Both the position numbers and the translations under genes were made by a program. Shown here piece after piece: positions 12,742-25,800 of a DNA stretch of 64,000 nt. A model generated the notes under the pieces. The model saw only the letters and a program-made list of their open reading frames with translations, searched no databases and was not told the DNA's origin. The stretch comes from Ifrita kowaldi (taxonomy: Eukaryota; Chordata; Aves; Passeriformes; Cinclosomatidae). The stretch's first letter is position 1. Every line of letters begins with the position of its first letter. The DNA lies in contig VZRS01015043.1 of assembly GCA_013398055.1 (NCBI GenBank), positions 372,001-436,000 of the forward strand, in the 5' to 3' direction.

Positions 12742-13858
12742 AATGCCTACAAATTTCTACTGGCAACACCAGTGAATAACCTCATCCCTTCTGAAAACTT
12801 CTTTCTTTCCCTTCTTTCCAAAATTATTAAGCTGAACTTCTTTGATGAAACTTCTCATGGTTGCTTTGAAAAGGACTTCTATCAAAGCGTTGTGAACATC
12901 CCTGATAGCCTATGCACTGCCTATGCAAGGACTTTTTACCACATTGTAACTCATTCAGAACAATTCCAATATATTTTAGAGCACAGATTTGCTATTCTAA
13001 AAGCCTTCTTGGCTTCTCCCTGTCATATTATACCCACCTAGCTATTTTATAAATATTTATAATATCATTATGCATTTTTTATTGATTTCCCCTTGCCACG
13101 TGCCACTCTTCAGGCTGTATGTCTGTCACAAAGCATATGCAAAAGGCATATATATTTTTAAAGACAACCTTTTCCCTGGTAGCCAATAAAACAATATATG
13201 CCACTTTGCTTCCTTTTAGTGTTAGAATCATATCACTAGCAGTTTTTCTGCATACTGTGAGGTTCTTGGCTATTGAATTTTCTGAGGCAAGGAAAAAACT
13301 TTCAATGCTTCAAACAAGAGGGCCTTTGGGAAAGGTCACTGCTATTCCCACACTTTCTGACATGATGCAAGTGGTAATACACAATAGGGGGACATGACTT
13401 CAAAGTCAGAGCTTTGGCTGCAGAAAGGGGCTTCCAATAAACAAGTAATGTTTTGTTTTTGTTTTTTGGTATTTGTGTTTTACTGCTTGCCTGAAGAGGA
13501 GCCATTCCTTTCCTTTACAGTGATCTATCAAACATCAACAAATAATCAGGTTTAGTACAGAGGAAGAAGTAGGAAAGAGGTAGAACAGGTGCAGAGCTAA
13601 AAATTGGAAGTTGGTCATGTTTCCAGAAAATTTCTGTGCTGCTAGAAATATATCTAAATACCCACAATACTAACCAAGATCCATTGAAAAGACACTGCAG
13701 TTACACATATTCCTGATCATGTAGGTGGAAGTCCAAATATACAACAGCTTCTGAGAGAAAAAGGTCTGAATGATCTCACAGAAAATTTCTTCCTGACCAT
13801 GTTGCTGCTCTCACATCCGTCTACAGATATATCATGATATATATTTAAATATACAATG
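12742..13858. other. Unique sequence, no gene recognised
   Basis: Two plus-strand open frames of about 90 codons (12772-13041 and 13119-13397) have no recognisable domain, and neither shows a usable acceptor/donor pair. They are treated as chance. Confidence 0.5.
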
Positions 13859-13991
13859 ACAGCAAAAACAAACAAAAAAACCCAAAAACCAAACCAACCA
13901 ACCAACCAACAACAAAAAAACCCCCAACAAAACAAAACAAAACAAAAAACCCCCAAACCAAAACCCAAACAAAAAAACCCATAAAAAAATT
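13859..13991. repeat. A/C-rich low-complexity tract
   Basis: About 130 bp consist almost only of A and C: aaacc, caaaa and aaccc units with a short (AACC)n core near 13890-13908. The low-complexity frames it opens on the minus strand (Phe/Gly/Trp-rich) are artefacts of composition. Confidence 0.9.
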
Positions 13992-14017
13992 TTTTGGTTT
14001 CTGGTACCATAACTTAC

Positions 14018-14065
14018 TGAGAAAATTTCTACCCATCAGATTAATTTTAAATGAACAGTCACTGC
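14018..14065 (-). CDS. Candidate internal exon (48 nt), unknown protein
   Basis: On the minus strand a long pyrimidine tract (CCTTCTTCCTTCCTACATTC then ...TTTAAGTAG) precedes the segment, and the donor is TCTCA|GTAAGT. The open frame reads SDCSFKINLMGRNFL and leaves one base, which joins in frame to the candidate exon at 9690. AAG and TAG are both possible acceptors, three bases apart. The exon is small, so a chance origin cannot be excluded. Several incompatible upstream partners can be proposed between 14.1 and 15.7 kb, so the chain stops here. Confidence 0.2.
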
Positions 14066-16600
14066 CTACTTAAATGTCGGAGAATGTAGGAAGGAAGAAG
14101 GCTTTTTTTCACAATTCCAAAACTGACTGATAAGACAGGAGAGCAACAGGCTGAGGCAGCTCTTTGCATGGCAGTTGAAGCTTCTTCAGCTGCACAAGAA
14201 TTAACATCAAAATTGTGATTCTAGTATCTCCACATAAGTTATACTTACTGTGAGCCTATCATAATAAACCCTAAAGAAAGCAGTTCATGAAACCAGCAAA
14301 TACAACAAAACTACTGTGACATTAGATAAGGTTCCTGCTACAGATCACCAGAGCAAGATTACTGAGGCAACTTGAGGTTTTCAATCTAAAACAAAGGAGT
14401 TCAGGGGATCAGCACCAAATCAACACCATTTTCTGCCAAGTAAGCACCTGTCTCCAAGTGTTAAGTCCAAAACTGATACTCTGCTTACTGAAATGGACTG
14501 TTTCATTCAGGGCTTTTTTCAAGCGCTACCATGCACTTCCCAAACATACCCAAAAGGAACAATCTCTCCACCAGGAACGAAGTAAATGATTGATTAGACA
14601 GAAACTACGGGGGAATGGGTCCATCAGACTAAGGAGCATTCCCTGTTTCCTGAAAGGGTTTCTTCATCATGGTTGTTTGCTTTTTGTTTTTTTAGACATT
14701 GAAACACACCACCTGTAGTTTCCTACCTGCTACACATATACAATTCCTAATTTACTTGCTGATATAGCACTTCTTGAAAGCTGACCTGCCTCACAAGACA
14801 AGATTCTGGTTTTATCAATCAATGTATTTGGCAGCTCACTATGAGCAGTATGTAGCTCTACCTTAGCAAGTAGCATGGCAGAATAAAATCAGTCTGTAAA
14901 GCAAAACTGTTGGTGCTGAAGGTATGATATTCACACTACACGTTTTGGGAGAAAGGAAGAGAGGGAGGCTACTTCAGGTTAAGCATAGTCTGGTTTTGTA
15001 GACTCATTAGTAGTAGGAGAGCATTATGTGCACGCCTTGAGCACGTTTTTATCCAAAAGGAAATTGCTTTACGTATTCCAAAACCACTCAGCAATGTAAA
15101 GCAAACCACAGCAAACAGGCAGCATCATGAGACTTGCTTCAAAATCATATTCTTTATCCAAAATAAAATGTAAACATGCCAATAGACACATGGCTTTTGA
15201 CTCTTAAATTTTTATTTATATTTTTTAAGCAATGCCTTTACAAACTAACATGACTAACGCCACAAGATCAGTTTAGTTTACATGACACTTTTGTAATTTT
15301 ATACTCATCAAAATTTGGTTCTAACTTTAGATTTTTATACTTAATAGACAATTTGACACTTTTATGTATCATGTAGGGAAGGTGTGAGGGGGAGTTCAAT
15401 CAAAACTTATAAATATAGCACTATAAATTCCTAAAAAACATCATTAACATCCTTAACATCAAATCCTAAGATACTACTTTCTAAGGTTATCTTTCAGGCT
15501 AAAAACTCACTTTGAACAGAACAAATAGCGCACCTTATACAAAAACAATCCTCATTCTGCTGTTCTCTTTCTTGAGCCAAGATTTCCCCCAACAGTGCTT
15601 CCTTTCATCAGGAAGTCCAGTGCTCTGCTGTGATACCAAGGAATGTAAAAAAGGATAATTTCATAGGATCATTATGCAGACCAAATCAACACTCTAAAAT
15701 ATAAACATTTCACATTTTAAAAGTTTCACAACTCCTGCAGAACTACTACTCTGAAAACGGAAAAACTTCGTCAGTAAAATCTATTTCCTCCATCTGTGCT
15801 CTTGCTGAAAAGGCAGTCGTCAGCTTTAATTCAGAGAAACAGTTAAGCTTAGATTATTGTATTAATTATAGGCACTGCTTATAAAACATTGTGTAGCTAC
15901 TTTTTACCACACTGAATCCCAAGCCTCCAAATAAGCCATTTAATTTTCCTCATAACAGTCACAACTCCAGTAATAAACCAGCACAAATTATGCAAAAGGA
16001 TCACAGACCTTACAAACATGTTCTCAAACTTATTGAATGAATAAATCAAATATGCATACCCAACTGATTTTCATGCAAAAGCACTGTTATCCCTGTCAAT
16101 GCATTTTAGTGTTAATTTTTTCATGTAAATTCTATTGATTTTTAAATATTTTGCAGGTCTTAATTCTCCAAGCAAATTCCAGCAAGAAGAGTAGGAAGAA
16201 AAGGGGATTTGTGCAAACAGTCTTATTGAAAAGCTGCAATGTGTTACCCTCTGGAGAACCCTCTACAAGAATGTATGTGGATGAATTCAAACTAACTAAT
16301 TTCTCACAATAAGTTACAAACATGGCCATACACACGGGATAATCTACCCACATCATCAACCACTGCGCCTAGGAGGGTGCCATGCCTTGCAATGAAATTT
16401 GTCAATTAATTCTGGTGCTTCTCAGGAGAGTGTGAGAGCTGCATTTCTGATCTCAGTGTGTGATGGGACACTTCTTTTCATACTAAGTCCTACTGTCTAT
16501 AGCTGCATTTCTGAGTGCTTGGGACTTCTGCTCTTTATGTGTCAAACATCTCAGTCTGGTCAAGCAGAATAAGATCACACAGCTCCCAGCAGTGAATCTT
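14066..16600. other. Unique sequence, several weak exon-like pieces
   Basis: Minus-strand donors of good quality occur near 14249 (CACA|GTAAGT), 14861 (CTAAG|GTAGAG) and 15513 (TCAAA|GTGAGT). The exons that could be drawn from them are tiny or have poor acceptors, and their phases do not form one consistent chain with the exon at 14018. No repeat was recognised. Confidence 0.4.
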
Positions 16601-16657
16601 CAGTTTTAGACAACTTGTCCAGCATCACAAAGAAACTTCATGGCAGGATTCAACTCT
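16601..16657 (+). mobile_element. MIR-like SINE tail fragment
   Basis: The order 'gttttagacaacttgtccagcatcacaaagaaacttcatggcaggattcaactct' follows the MIR 3' region (acttgcccaaggtcacacagc...tggcagagccgggattcgaac). It is diverged and short, and boundaries are approximate. Confidence 0.5.
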
Positions 16658-16913
16658 CTAGGGCAACACAGAACTGAACTGAATCATGAGAACTGTCTAT
16701 TTACATAGAAACAATAACAATCACACTTCTTACTATTATATACATGGAAATGCTGCTTATGTCCCATTACCAACTCTCATTTGAGAATAAACATAGCAGA
16801 GTAACCAGTCACTTTGGGGAGGCAGCAATGTACATAAACCACGAAACAGGCTCTTCGAGACACACACTGGCAGATGCACCATTTCCCACTGCAAAGCCTT
16901 TGGCTTGATTTAC

Positions 16914-17194
16914 CTCACACCCTTGCTGCTTGTCTCCAGAGATGTGGCCAGACCATATATCCATAATTCTGTGCTTTGTGCAAATTGGATTTTCATTTCC
17001 ATTCGAGCACAGCAAAGGTCAGAATTAGCTGGAAACAGCAGTGGTTTGTTTAGCTGAGATGTTATCAACTGTTCACTTACACTCTTCCAGTTTTCAAGAC
17101 TGGACTCAAATTGTCCAACAATCCAAAAAAGAGAGACTTCTGATATAGGCACGGAGAAGTAGAGGTCTAGAATATTATTCAGATATGTTTCATC
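16914..17194 (-). CDS. Candidate internal exon (281 nt), unknown protein
   Basis: This is the longest non-repeat exon-like segment in the window. On the minus strand a strong acceptor (GGCTATTTTTTTCCATGCCACAG) is followed by 93 open codons and the donor GTGAG|GTAAAT. The translation begins DETYLNNILDLYFSVPISEV, contains SLFWIVGQFESSLENWKSVS and ends LWIYGLATSLETSSKGV, leaving two bases (phase 2). It has the mixed hydrophobic/polar texture of a folded domain, but no family was recognised. Against it: the plus strand has an equally strong acceptor (CACCCTTGCTGCTTGTCTCCAG at 16939) with 38 open codons to a TGA, and no phase-0 upstream partner was found. Confidence 0.25.
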
Positions 17195-19385
17195 CTGTGG
17201 CATGGAAAAAAATAGCCAAGTGAGACTGAAGTGATGAACAGTAAGTGAAATAGCAGAAGGAAAGACAATTTTGTGCAGAATGGGAAGACTAGTCCCCAAG
17301 GCTGCAGAATCTGACACAACTTTCACACTTAAGGTAAACTTTAAAAATGCATGAATGTCACTGCTACTACATCATAAAAAAAAATACTAAGTGCTTTGCT
17401 TCATTATTCACAGGCAAGTCATCATCTGAAACAGTACCCATTTTACACCTTGTAAGTTTGATACCAGTTGGAATATCTTAAGAGACAAGAATTAGACATA
17501 CAGGCTTGCTATAAAAATATTGATAGTATTATGGTAAAATTGACTTCAGTGTTTAAAATTTCTAGGCACAGAGAATTTGTTTGGAGCTTAAATCTGCATC
17601 AAAGTGAAAATATAAGCAAATCTTGAGAAAATCTATGAAATTTCCATTTTATCTTCAGGTTGGAAAATGAACACAAATGACAGTAAAACGTTAGCTTCTA
17701 TTCATAACTTTTTTTTTCTTCCCCCCCAAAAAAGACATTAGAATAACTTCCCTTTCAAAAAACTTTTGGAATCACTGACTGATCTCTTCAGTGCCATCCA
17801 AACAACTATTACTATTCAAGGAAGTTCCAACCTTAAAAGAAAACTCGAGATAGGTGCTCACTTTCTAGCTGTGTAATAGCCAGGTCTAATATACTGCCCT
17901 CCATGCATTTTAAAAACACAGCATCAACACCATCTGAATACATCACACTAACAATACTTGTTATCTGGGATGTCTCTATTTCCAAGGATACAACCAGGCA
18001 TACAAGCTCCCCTGGCAGTCGATATCGTCAGCTCAATCTGCACACAGCAAGGCCAAGGTGACTTCAAGGAATCTCAAGGCAGGGCAGCCAGATGTCAGCA
18101 GTCTCTCTGGGCAAATAGGTACGAAGCACTACCCCCTCTGCAAACATTCAGCTCAGCAAACACTACAGTGCCATTTCACCTATCTGTGGTCAACAGATAT
18201 CTCTGGATATTTTCTACAGGATTAAAAAAAATTAATACGTATTTAATGATTCACATATTGGAGTACTGACCAAAGCGTAGGAACCATGGGAACACACAAG
18301 TGCCTGACTGCACAGCATTTAAAACCCCTGCTCTGCTGCTACCAAGCATTCCACTGAAACTCCAGTGACTGACACTAACACATCCTATGCACACAAAAGT
18401 CTGATTTCTATTTGCACCGAGACGCACCTTAAATTTAAGAGGCTGACGGAACCTGATGCCTCCTCTGATGTCAAAACACCACCCCATCCACCAACAAGAC
18501 ATTTCTCTACTGATCTCATCTAAAGGGCATGTTTGAAGTAGCTGTTTTTGGAACATACCTGTTAGATCCTGCTTCACAATGTCAGCCATCTGCTTTTTAA
18601 AAACTGGGAAGGAGCTATATCCTTTATCAGCATGGATAAAGTTAGTGCATGCTCTCAGGAGACTGATGACCCATGCTCAGGTTCCCTCTCTATCAGGGGA
18701 ATTCGCATCTAAATTCAGTCAAGACAGTACTCTCATCTCCAGACATGACAAAATTAAATATATTAATGGAATTATCTTCATAAAAGAGTTAAACAGGAAT
18801 AGCCTGTGGAAGTCTGATTCTGCAGTCCACTGACCTGAACACAGTTTGTGCTCCAACTTATTCACCTCTCTTTCCCACTTTGAATACATCCTCCAATTAC
18901 TTCCCCATGGTATTACAGGAACATTATATCCACTGTTGCCTCCTTCCTAATGTGTGACATGCTTTCAGAGAAAAGTTTAACCTCTGGTTTTGTAGGATAA
19001 TTTTCAGGAAAGATGAGTGGTTTTCTCACTATCTTCAGAAGACTTGGCACTAGCAGTCATAGAAGGAGGGAATAACTTTCTGCAACACAGCATAAGATGT
19101 CCAAACCCAACAGAGCAGGATTTTAGATGCTTCATTCTTCCCATTTCTCATGGTATTCCCACTGACAAACTCAGCCTGATTGCTCCTTAGTACATTTATG
19201 CTGATGGGTTGTACTCTTTGTATACAATTTCTTCCCCTGATGTATATATACAGTTCCACTACCATGCTCAGGACAAGTACACCTAAAAGTGTACTTTTAG
19301 TATGTGACTAAAAGTCCTGTGTGCATTTGCTGAACAGCCCAGGGGCTAAACTCCAGTATAATGTAGTGAGGGCACACAGTAATGT
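17195..19385. other. Unique sequence with both strands open near 17.9-18.1 kb
   Basis: A plus-strand exon-like piece of 41 nt lies at about 17416-17456 (acceptor TTCATTATTCACAG, donor CCTT|GTAAGT). At about 17862-18060 long frames are open on both strands. A short near-palindrome (ctaaaagt-gt-acttttag) lies at 19283-19300. None can be assigned to a gene. Confidence 0.35.
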
Positions 19386-19456
19386 CCCATTTTCAGAAAA
19401 AGGAAAATAGGCATTATGTGACTGCAGGAAGATCACACTCCTATTCAGCAAATGAG
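19386..19456 (+). mobile_element. MIR-like SINE tail fragment (weak)
   Basis: 'cccattttcagaaaaaggaaaatag...tgactgcaggaagatcacac' resembles the MIR run cccattttacagatgaggaaactgag...gtgacttgcccaaggtcacac. Divergence is high. Confidence 0.35.
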
Positions 19457-22400
19457 TCAATACGAAAACACAAAAGTTCCTTTCCACCTCTCAGCCTTAT
19501 CTTATCAGAAAGACTACAAATCACAGATGGCTTCTGACCAAACTCCAGTGCGGACAATTACAGGCTTCTCTTTCCCTACTTCTGTTCAGCCATCCCAATG
19601 AAATACAGTATCTTCAACTGTCTTGAACTCATGTGCACTAATTAGGCACTTATTTAAAAGCACAAAGCATTCAACCAGGCTATGATGGACTTTGAAGATG
19701 CTGGATTTCATATTTAGTAAGTTCAATGAGTTTTAAAAAGTTGAGCAAATTGTGACCTCAGTAACCACTAATTATTTACTCCTCAGATATAATGGATGAG
19801 ACTGATGAGTAAACTCCCATTGACTCCCAGGATTTCACCTCACATGCTTTCATGAAAACCCATGCTGAGACAGTTGGTTCTGCAACACCTCAAACCCCTT
19901 TGGGGTGAACACCAGAGAGGACATTTGTGCCCATACCATCTTTTCAGTCTTGCCGTTTTCCCAAAGCAGATTCTTCTGTACTTTGAAGGGAGTGGATCTG
20001 GTACAAGGTCCAGAGTGCCATCCAGAAGGTTCAGAAGGGCAAAAGGGGCTTCCCAGGTGGTCATAACAACAGACCACACAAGTGGTGGTGGCAGTGGCAG
20101 GGTGTTTGGGCCTCTGGAGTAAGATTCTGGCAAAGAGTCATGAGGAGGGGAACCTTTTCCAATACTACAATGAGAACTCTTTTAACAAATATAGAAAGGA
20201 AAGGCAATGACTGTAATTTCCCAACCTTCACAAACATTTCACTTCTAAAATTATGTCTTTGATTTCATGAGCTTCATTTTATTATTTCTAGAGATATTTT
20301 TTTTACCTGATGAAGGCAGCTCAGTTTTGCTGTCTGTTTTATAACTTTACATCCACCACTGGCTTCTTTTTTTAACAAAATATTTTTAAGACCTACCTCT
20401 ATTTTATAAATAGATAAATCTACACTTTGAGAAAACAAGGTAAAATAAACAAAAAGGAAGATAAAAACCACAAAGGCAATGAAAATTGCATTACATTATC
20501 AGTCAGGTAAGGAATTTTTATGTAACCTGGATGAAATTCCTCTTCACATTTTATTCTGTAATATGTCATTGTGTTGCATCTGGCAGAAAAATAAGACCTA
20601 AAATCAAAATTCTGTGGACTGAATAGCTACAATAAGCTTACTCAAATCAGGAACTGCCCAAAACCTGTGCCCTGGAATAAAACTAGGGGGTGATAAAGAA
20701 ACAAATTGAGAACGCTACCAGAATATTGATGCTTCTTCCAGAGGTATAAAAAAACTACTTAATATTGAAAATTTTGTAATGAGAGCTGTTCATCGTTCAT
20801 ATAACTTTTAAACAAGATTGAAAATGCCCTTTGCAAGTAAATGGTGCGACAGCATTGCTGGGATCACTGTAGTCTGGCAGAACAGGACACCATATCCAGC
20901 AAAGATCAGCTCACAAAAAAGTAGGTCATGCCTGTAAGTAGACTACTCACTCTAGTAGACCCTCCAAATCATTATGACAAACTGTTCCCATAAGATACCT
21001 GTCACACCAATAAAGTTTGGTAGGTTTAGTCACTACACAAAGTCTATGATAACCGCTTTTCTTATAAGTCACTTGTGCTTGTTTATAGTCCCTTGTTTTG
21101 ACGTGATGCACATGATGCATAATTAAAGATAACTGTTAGTTTCTTCATTTTCTCACAATACAGTAAAGTCTGTAAACAAAGACAAGCTCGGGGACCATTA
21201 AGAGAGGCTCTTGTTTGCAGACTGTCTTTCCAACCAACTACTTCAATTTCAATGCTAAAACTGTCAAGCTTAATTAAGAGTTACGGGGCATAACCATTTC
21301 AAAACCATAAATCCATACAGTAGAAAAGTATAATAACTGCCTTAGTGAACATCTCTTTTTAAATAAGCAATATTGCTTACCAAGACCTAATTTAGGTTCC
21401 TTATACACAACATTGTACTGTAAATAGTTTTATTACTTCTCCTGAAGTGAATATAAAGACCACTATAAAGTAATTTCACCCTGATGTCTTTTGGTTTATT
21501 TGACTATTTAAAGTGGACCTCAAAGCATATTCTAGTGCTTACACCGCTACTCCATCCAAATCCACCAAGCTCTTTGTGATCCTTCAAAAAGTTTGCAGAG
21601 AACTACCTTTCTCTCCAGCTTTTTAATGTTTTTTTCTAAAGTCTCTTTGCCTTTTGAGTGTGCCCAGCTGTCCACATGTCCTCACAGCTTCAAGCAGAAT
21701 GATAGTGAGAAAGAGGTATCAAGAGCTCACCCATTAAGCACTACCTTTAAGAACATCTTTAACATTCAGCACATCCAGCCTGAAACAACAGTGACACAGT
21801 CCAAAAAATCCACCAAAACACCACTGTAGCGCAGGCTTAGATTTAAACCTTAGGGCCACATTATCCATTCCAGAAGAACCACAGGTTTATTTCCATTTTA
21901 ACAGTGCTTAGGTCTTCTACCGGAACCTCTGCAAAATCAGTGCTCTAGGGAGCACCCAGCCAAGTCAGAAAACCCAGTGCAACCTGAGTCACATTGGTAC
22001 TTTCAGCCAGAAATTGAAATTTAACAGACAACTGATTACTGTGCTTCAAAGGCTTGAACCTCACAGTACTGGACAGATTTTAAAATCAATCAAATGTTGC
22101 CATTTCCAGTGTGAAAAAAGTCCCACATACAGTCTTACCATTAGCTTTCATATATTTAAAGGGATTTTCTGGACTTTGCAGCAAAGGAGTTGCCCTTTAA
22201 AATGCAAATCCTAAAGGCTTAAACCAGAAGGGTGATTAAAACAGTATCATGTTTATTACTATTTCTTAATCTAATGGCTTTCGTAATATGACTGCATGAG
22301 GAAACCTTTGGCTCTCTCCATCTGCTTCATGGGCTAACAGATTAGTTCAATTTATAGAACTGATGATCATATAATAGTCTGTCTAGAGGCACCCCCTTAA

Positions 22401-22729
22401 AATAAAAGTTTTTAAGGAAACTTTAATGGTTTATATCCTGATGAGCATTTTTTTAAGTGTTAAACAATGTTTGGGTTGAGATATAGAGGAAATAATGGCT
22501 GAATATCAAAAAACATAATTTATGCAGACTAAACATAATGGTAAAAGACTCTTATCAGCTGTTTATCAGATCCAGAGAGACACAGAAAATACACCCTGGC
22601 CAGCATGTTGGTACACATGGGGAGAAGAGAGTAAGAAAAGGAGCTACACTTCTCTCTTCTTCATTACCCTATCTGAAAAATGTGGTTAAATAATAGTAAT
22701 GCTTTGAACTTAAATTTCCATCTGTAGAT
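19457..22729. other. Unique sequence; GC-richer patch at 19.84-20.13 kb
   Basis: The patch 19840-20133 is richer in G and C than its surroundings and carries three overlapping open frames of 75-97 codons, two on the minus strand and one on the plus. No domain was recognised, and it might be an old retroelement or processed fragment. The rest of the stretch shows no gene or known repeat. Confidence 0.4.
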
Positions 22730-22822
22730 TTGAAATCACTTTACAAAGGTGCATAAGCATTATTATTCTCATTTCACAGTTGGCCTCACTAAGTACAGAG
22801 ATTTGTAGCAATTTGTATGAGA
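22730..22822 (+). mobile_element. MIR-like SINE core/tail fragment
   Basis: 'aaatcactttacaaaggtgcataagcattattattctcatttcacag...gtacagagatttgtagcaatttgtatgagaagcag' matches by eye the MIR series cactttacaaatg...attattatccccattttacag...ggcacagagaggttaagtaactt. It is moderately diverged. Confidence 0.55.
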
Positions 22823-22890
22823 AGCAGCATCCTCTAGTGAATAAGTTAAGATTCTGAAATTACGTCCCCAGGGTTTTCTTCCCAGCTAAA
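22823..22890 (+). mobile_element. MIR-like SINE 5' head fragment (possible)
   Basis: 'agcagcatcctctagtgaataagttaagattctgaaattacgtccccagggttttcttcccagc' resembles the tRNA-derived head of amniote MIR-type SINEs (gcagtgtggtctagtggataagagc...cctgggttctaatcccagc). It sits directly after a tail fragment, which suggests two copies side by side or an insertion. Confidence 0.4.
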
Positions 22891-25800
22891 CTGTAAACTT
22901 CAGATTACACCAATATTCACTGTGGCAAAACCAGACACAGTCCATCTGAAATTGGAGGGTTTCTGCATGGGAACAGGAACACAAGGCAGAAATACATAAT
23001 GTAGATATAAAGAATTTCTGCCTTTACATTGACCTAGTCACTTAAAATTAACTTTCTGGAACCCCGGGGAGATGGTCATCACAGAGGTCATCAGAGTGTT
23101 CAAACACAAAAAAAAATGCCAAGAAATGAAATGGCATGTTTTCAGAAGAAAAAGGAAATAGTAAGATACATAGCAGTGGACAGCTTGGAGTTTGATCAGG
23201 AGAGCTCCTTAACCACCAACACCACACTTTTTTCTCCTCTCTTGTTGACAAAAGATCTTTCATCCTGATTTCCTCTAATAATGTTTCTCTTGCTCAATAT
23301 TATTCCTCCTCTGGACAACAGCTCATGCACATGGCAACAGCCTTACCTACGTGTTTTAAATTTTGTCATGAAAAGCACTTCTCTGTGGTAAGTCCAAGGA
23401 TTCAGGAAAATGTTGATTACATCTTCTCTGTTAATAGAAATAATTTTAGTATACTTTATTCTCAAATATCAGTTGGTCACTTAGGTTAAACTTTAACCAA
23501 CGCTTCCAATTTCATGCTGGATTAAAGGCTAAAAATGAGGAAGTAGTATGGTATTTTTCTTTTTTAGAATTATGGGAATGATAAAAATCAGGCTAAAAGG
23601 CTAACAGGTAGAAAGAAATGTTTTCAAGGTTGCAAGCTTAAAACTATAATCTATTCTTCAAAAAGCTGTTTAATTTCAGAGCCAGGCCTATAAAGTCAAA
23701 AGAATCTCTCATCAGCTTCAAAACTACTCCAATTTTTTTCCCCAAATATCAGTTAGCCAAGAAAGGATACCAACACAGCCACAATTAGGAGATTAAGCCA
23801 AAAACATGTTTGCAGACTTTTAACTTTAAATAAACAGAGGCCTTACAAAACTGGTATTTTAAAGAAAAATTACAATAGTTGCCACTGAAATCAATCTGCA
23901 ATAGCCTGTACATGTAAAACTTGTAAGGACAATCAATTTTTGGCATACAGGAGAAAAACAAACAAAAGTGAACTGTCAAAACAAATAAATAAAAATGCTA
24001 AATGTTTGTAATGCAATAATAGTTTTGTAACTTTTATACAGAATATGAATATAAAATAGTCAGATCAAGCTACTTCTCCAAGCATAATCTGTCAGACAAA
24101 AAACAGAAGACACCAAACTGGGGTTATAGTAATTCACGATTTTGCTATAGATGTTGCCACCCTTGCAAAATTTTGTCATTCATATGTCATAAACAAGTGG
24201 TCAAAAGGACTATTAAATAACTTAAATTTAATAGCAGAGTAACTTTTTTCCATTCTTTTACACTTCCCGTAATCACAGAAAAGCCTCTTCAAATTAGTCA
24301 GAAAAAACCCGCTGCATCAGTTCTCTGTTCTGTCACAGTTTTGTGTCATGGCATAAATCCACGATGGACTCCTGCTAATTTGTTCCCAGGACTATACCTG
24401 GTATACTGTGTTTTGGGAGACTTCAACAGTGTTTGCTTACACGTTTGCCTCTCTAACACTCCTTGGCTACCACAGCTGGTCAAACTGCAACATGTGAATG
24501 TGTGTTGGTAATGGCGGCAGGCAGAGCAAAACCTTTGGGTGATATGCAGAAAAACAAAGACGTTTAGTTTGACCAGCAGTATCAAGATCTCTTGATCGGT
24601 TCTGCAGCACACCATGGTGAGTGACTCTCCAAAGCAGGCGATCTCAGTGACAGCCCTTTTCCCTCCCCAGCCAGGGCATTACAGGGCCCCCCACCTGGGA
24701 GTGTCTCCTCTACACAGGACTCATTAGGTCAGGGAAGACAGTGCAGGAGAGCCTTGCACTCTGCAGAAAAATTCACCAGAGAAGAGAAGTAGCATAAATT
24801 GTGATCTGCGGTTTTAGTGTACTTCTGTGCTAAGAACTTCCGCTTTAACTCCACTCTAACTGTACTACAACCAAATCAAGGTTTCCTGTCAGCATGATAT
24901 ACTGGGAACACACATTCCCTCCAGCTTAACAGCTTTCAGCCTTCTTATGCCACCTCCCACTGCCTCCCTAAAGCCACAACAAAGATCGCTATCGACTAAT
25001 ATGACAACACCTAACAAGGGTACAGCTGATAAACTGTAAGTTTGATCCTGTCTACAATGCTCATATGCCTCCAGCAGATGCTTCATATGTCTGATTTTGA
25101 AACAGGAAGTAGCATTGCAACTAAATGCAGATGAACTCAGGAAAACATATCAAATGTAAGCTTTAATTTTAGAAAGCATATTCAAAGTGCACCTCTAAAT
25201 ATGGGTAGAACGAAAGAAAAGAAGCATGAATGCTGGTCCCTTCAGGACTGGGATGATTTTCTAGTTTTGCATGTGAATATATATAAATCTTTAATCAACA
25301 TTCATAATTTCTGCACCAGGACAAATTTAGAGGAAGCAGAAGTCAAAGGAGGACAATAAAGAAAGCTGAAAGCATAAAAATATTCATGCACATACACACA
25401 TGTGCACACCCCCACACATCCAGTAAGACCTACTTTGCCATATGGGATTACTGCTCTGTATTTAGCTAATGGATTAAGCACCAATAATTTTAAAATAAAG
25501 AGATGAATATTACTTTTCCAATAAAAACAAGTCAAGGATTTAAAACAGAAAAGCCTTTTTAATGAAAAACAAATGACATTTAAAACTTAATAGCCTTTAG
25601 GTCTGATAAAAAAGTCAAAGCCTTTATTTAAAGAAAAGAAACTTTCTTTAATAAATCACTGGCACTGCTATGCACAAAAGGCACCACTTGCAATACAGTG
25701 AGTCCTACTTATGGCAGTCTGGCTATGGGAAACGACAGGACACTAATGGAAGAAAAAACATATGCCTAGAAGCAAGATGAAAAACGGTCTAAATCAGATG

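Noticed and set aside
13717..14036. Phe/Gly/Trp-rich minus-strand frames
   Set aside because: They translate the A/C-rich low-complexity tract.
18535..18665. Minus-strand exon-like segment (DKGYSSFPVFKKQMADIV...) with donor AACAG|GTATGT
   Set aside because: No convincing acceptor lies after the upstream in-frame TGA, and its phase does not join the 16914-17194 candidate.
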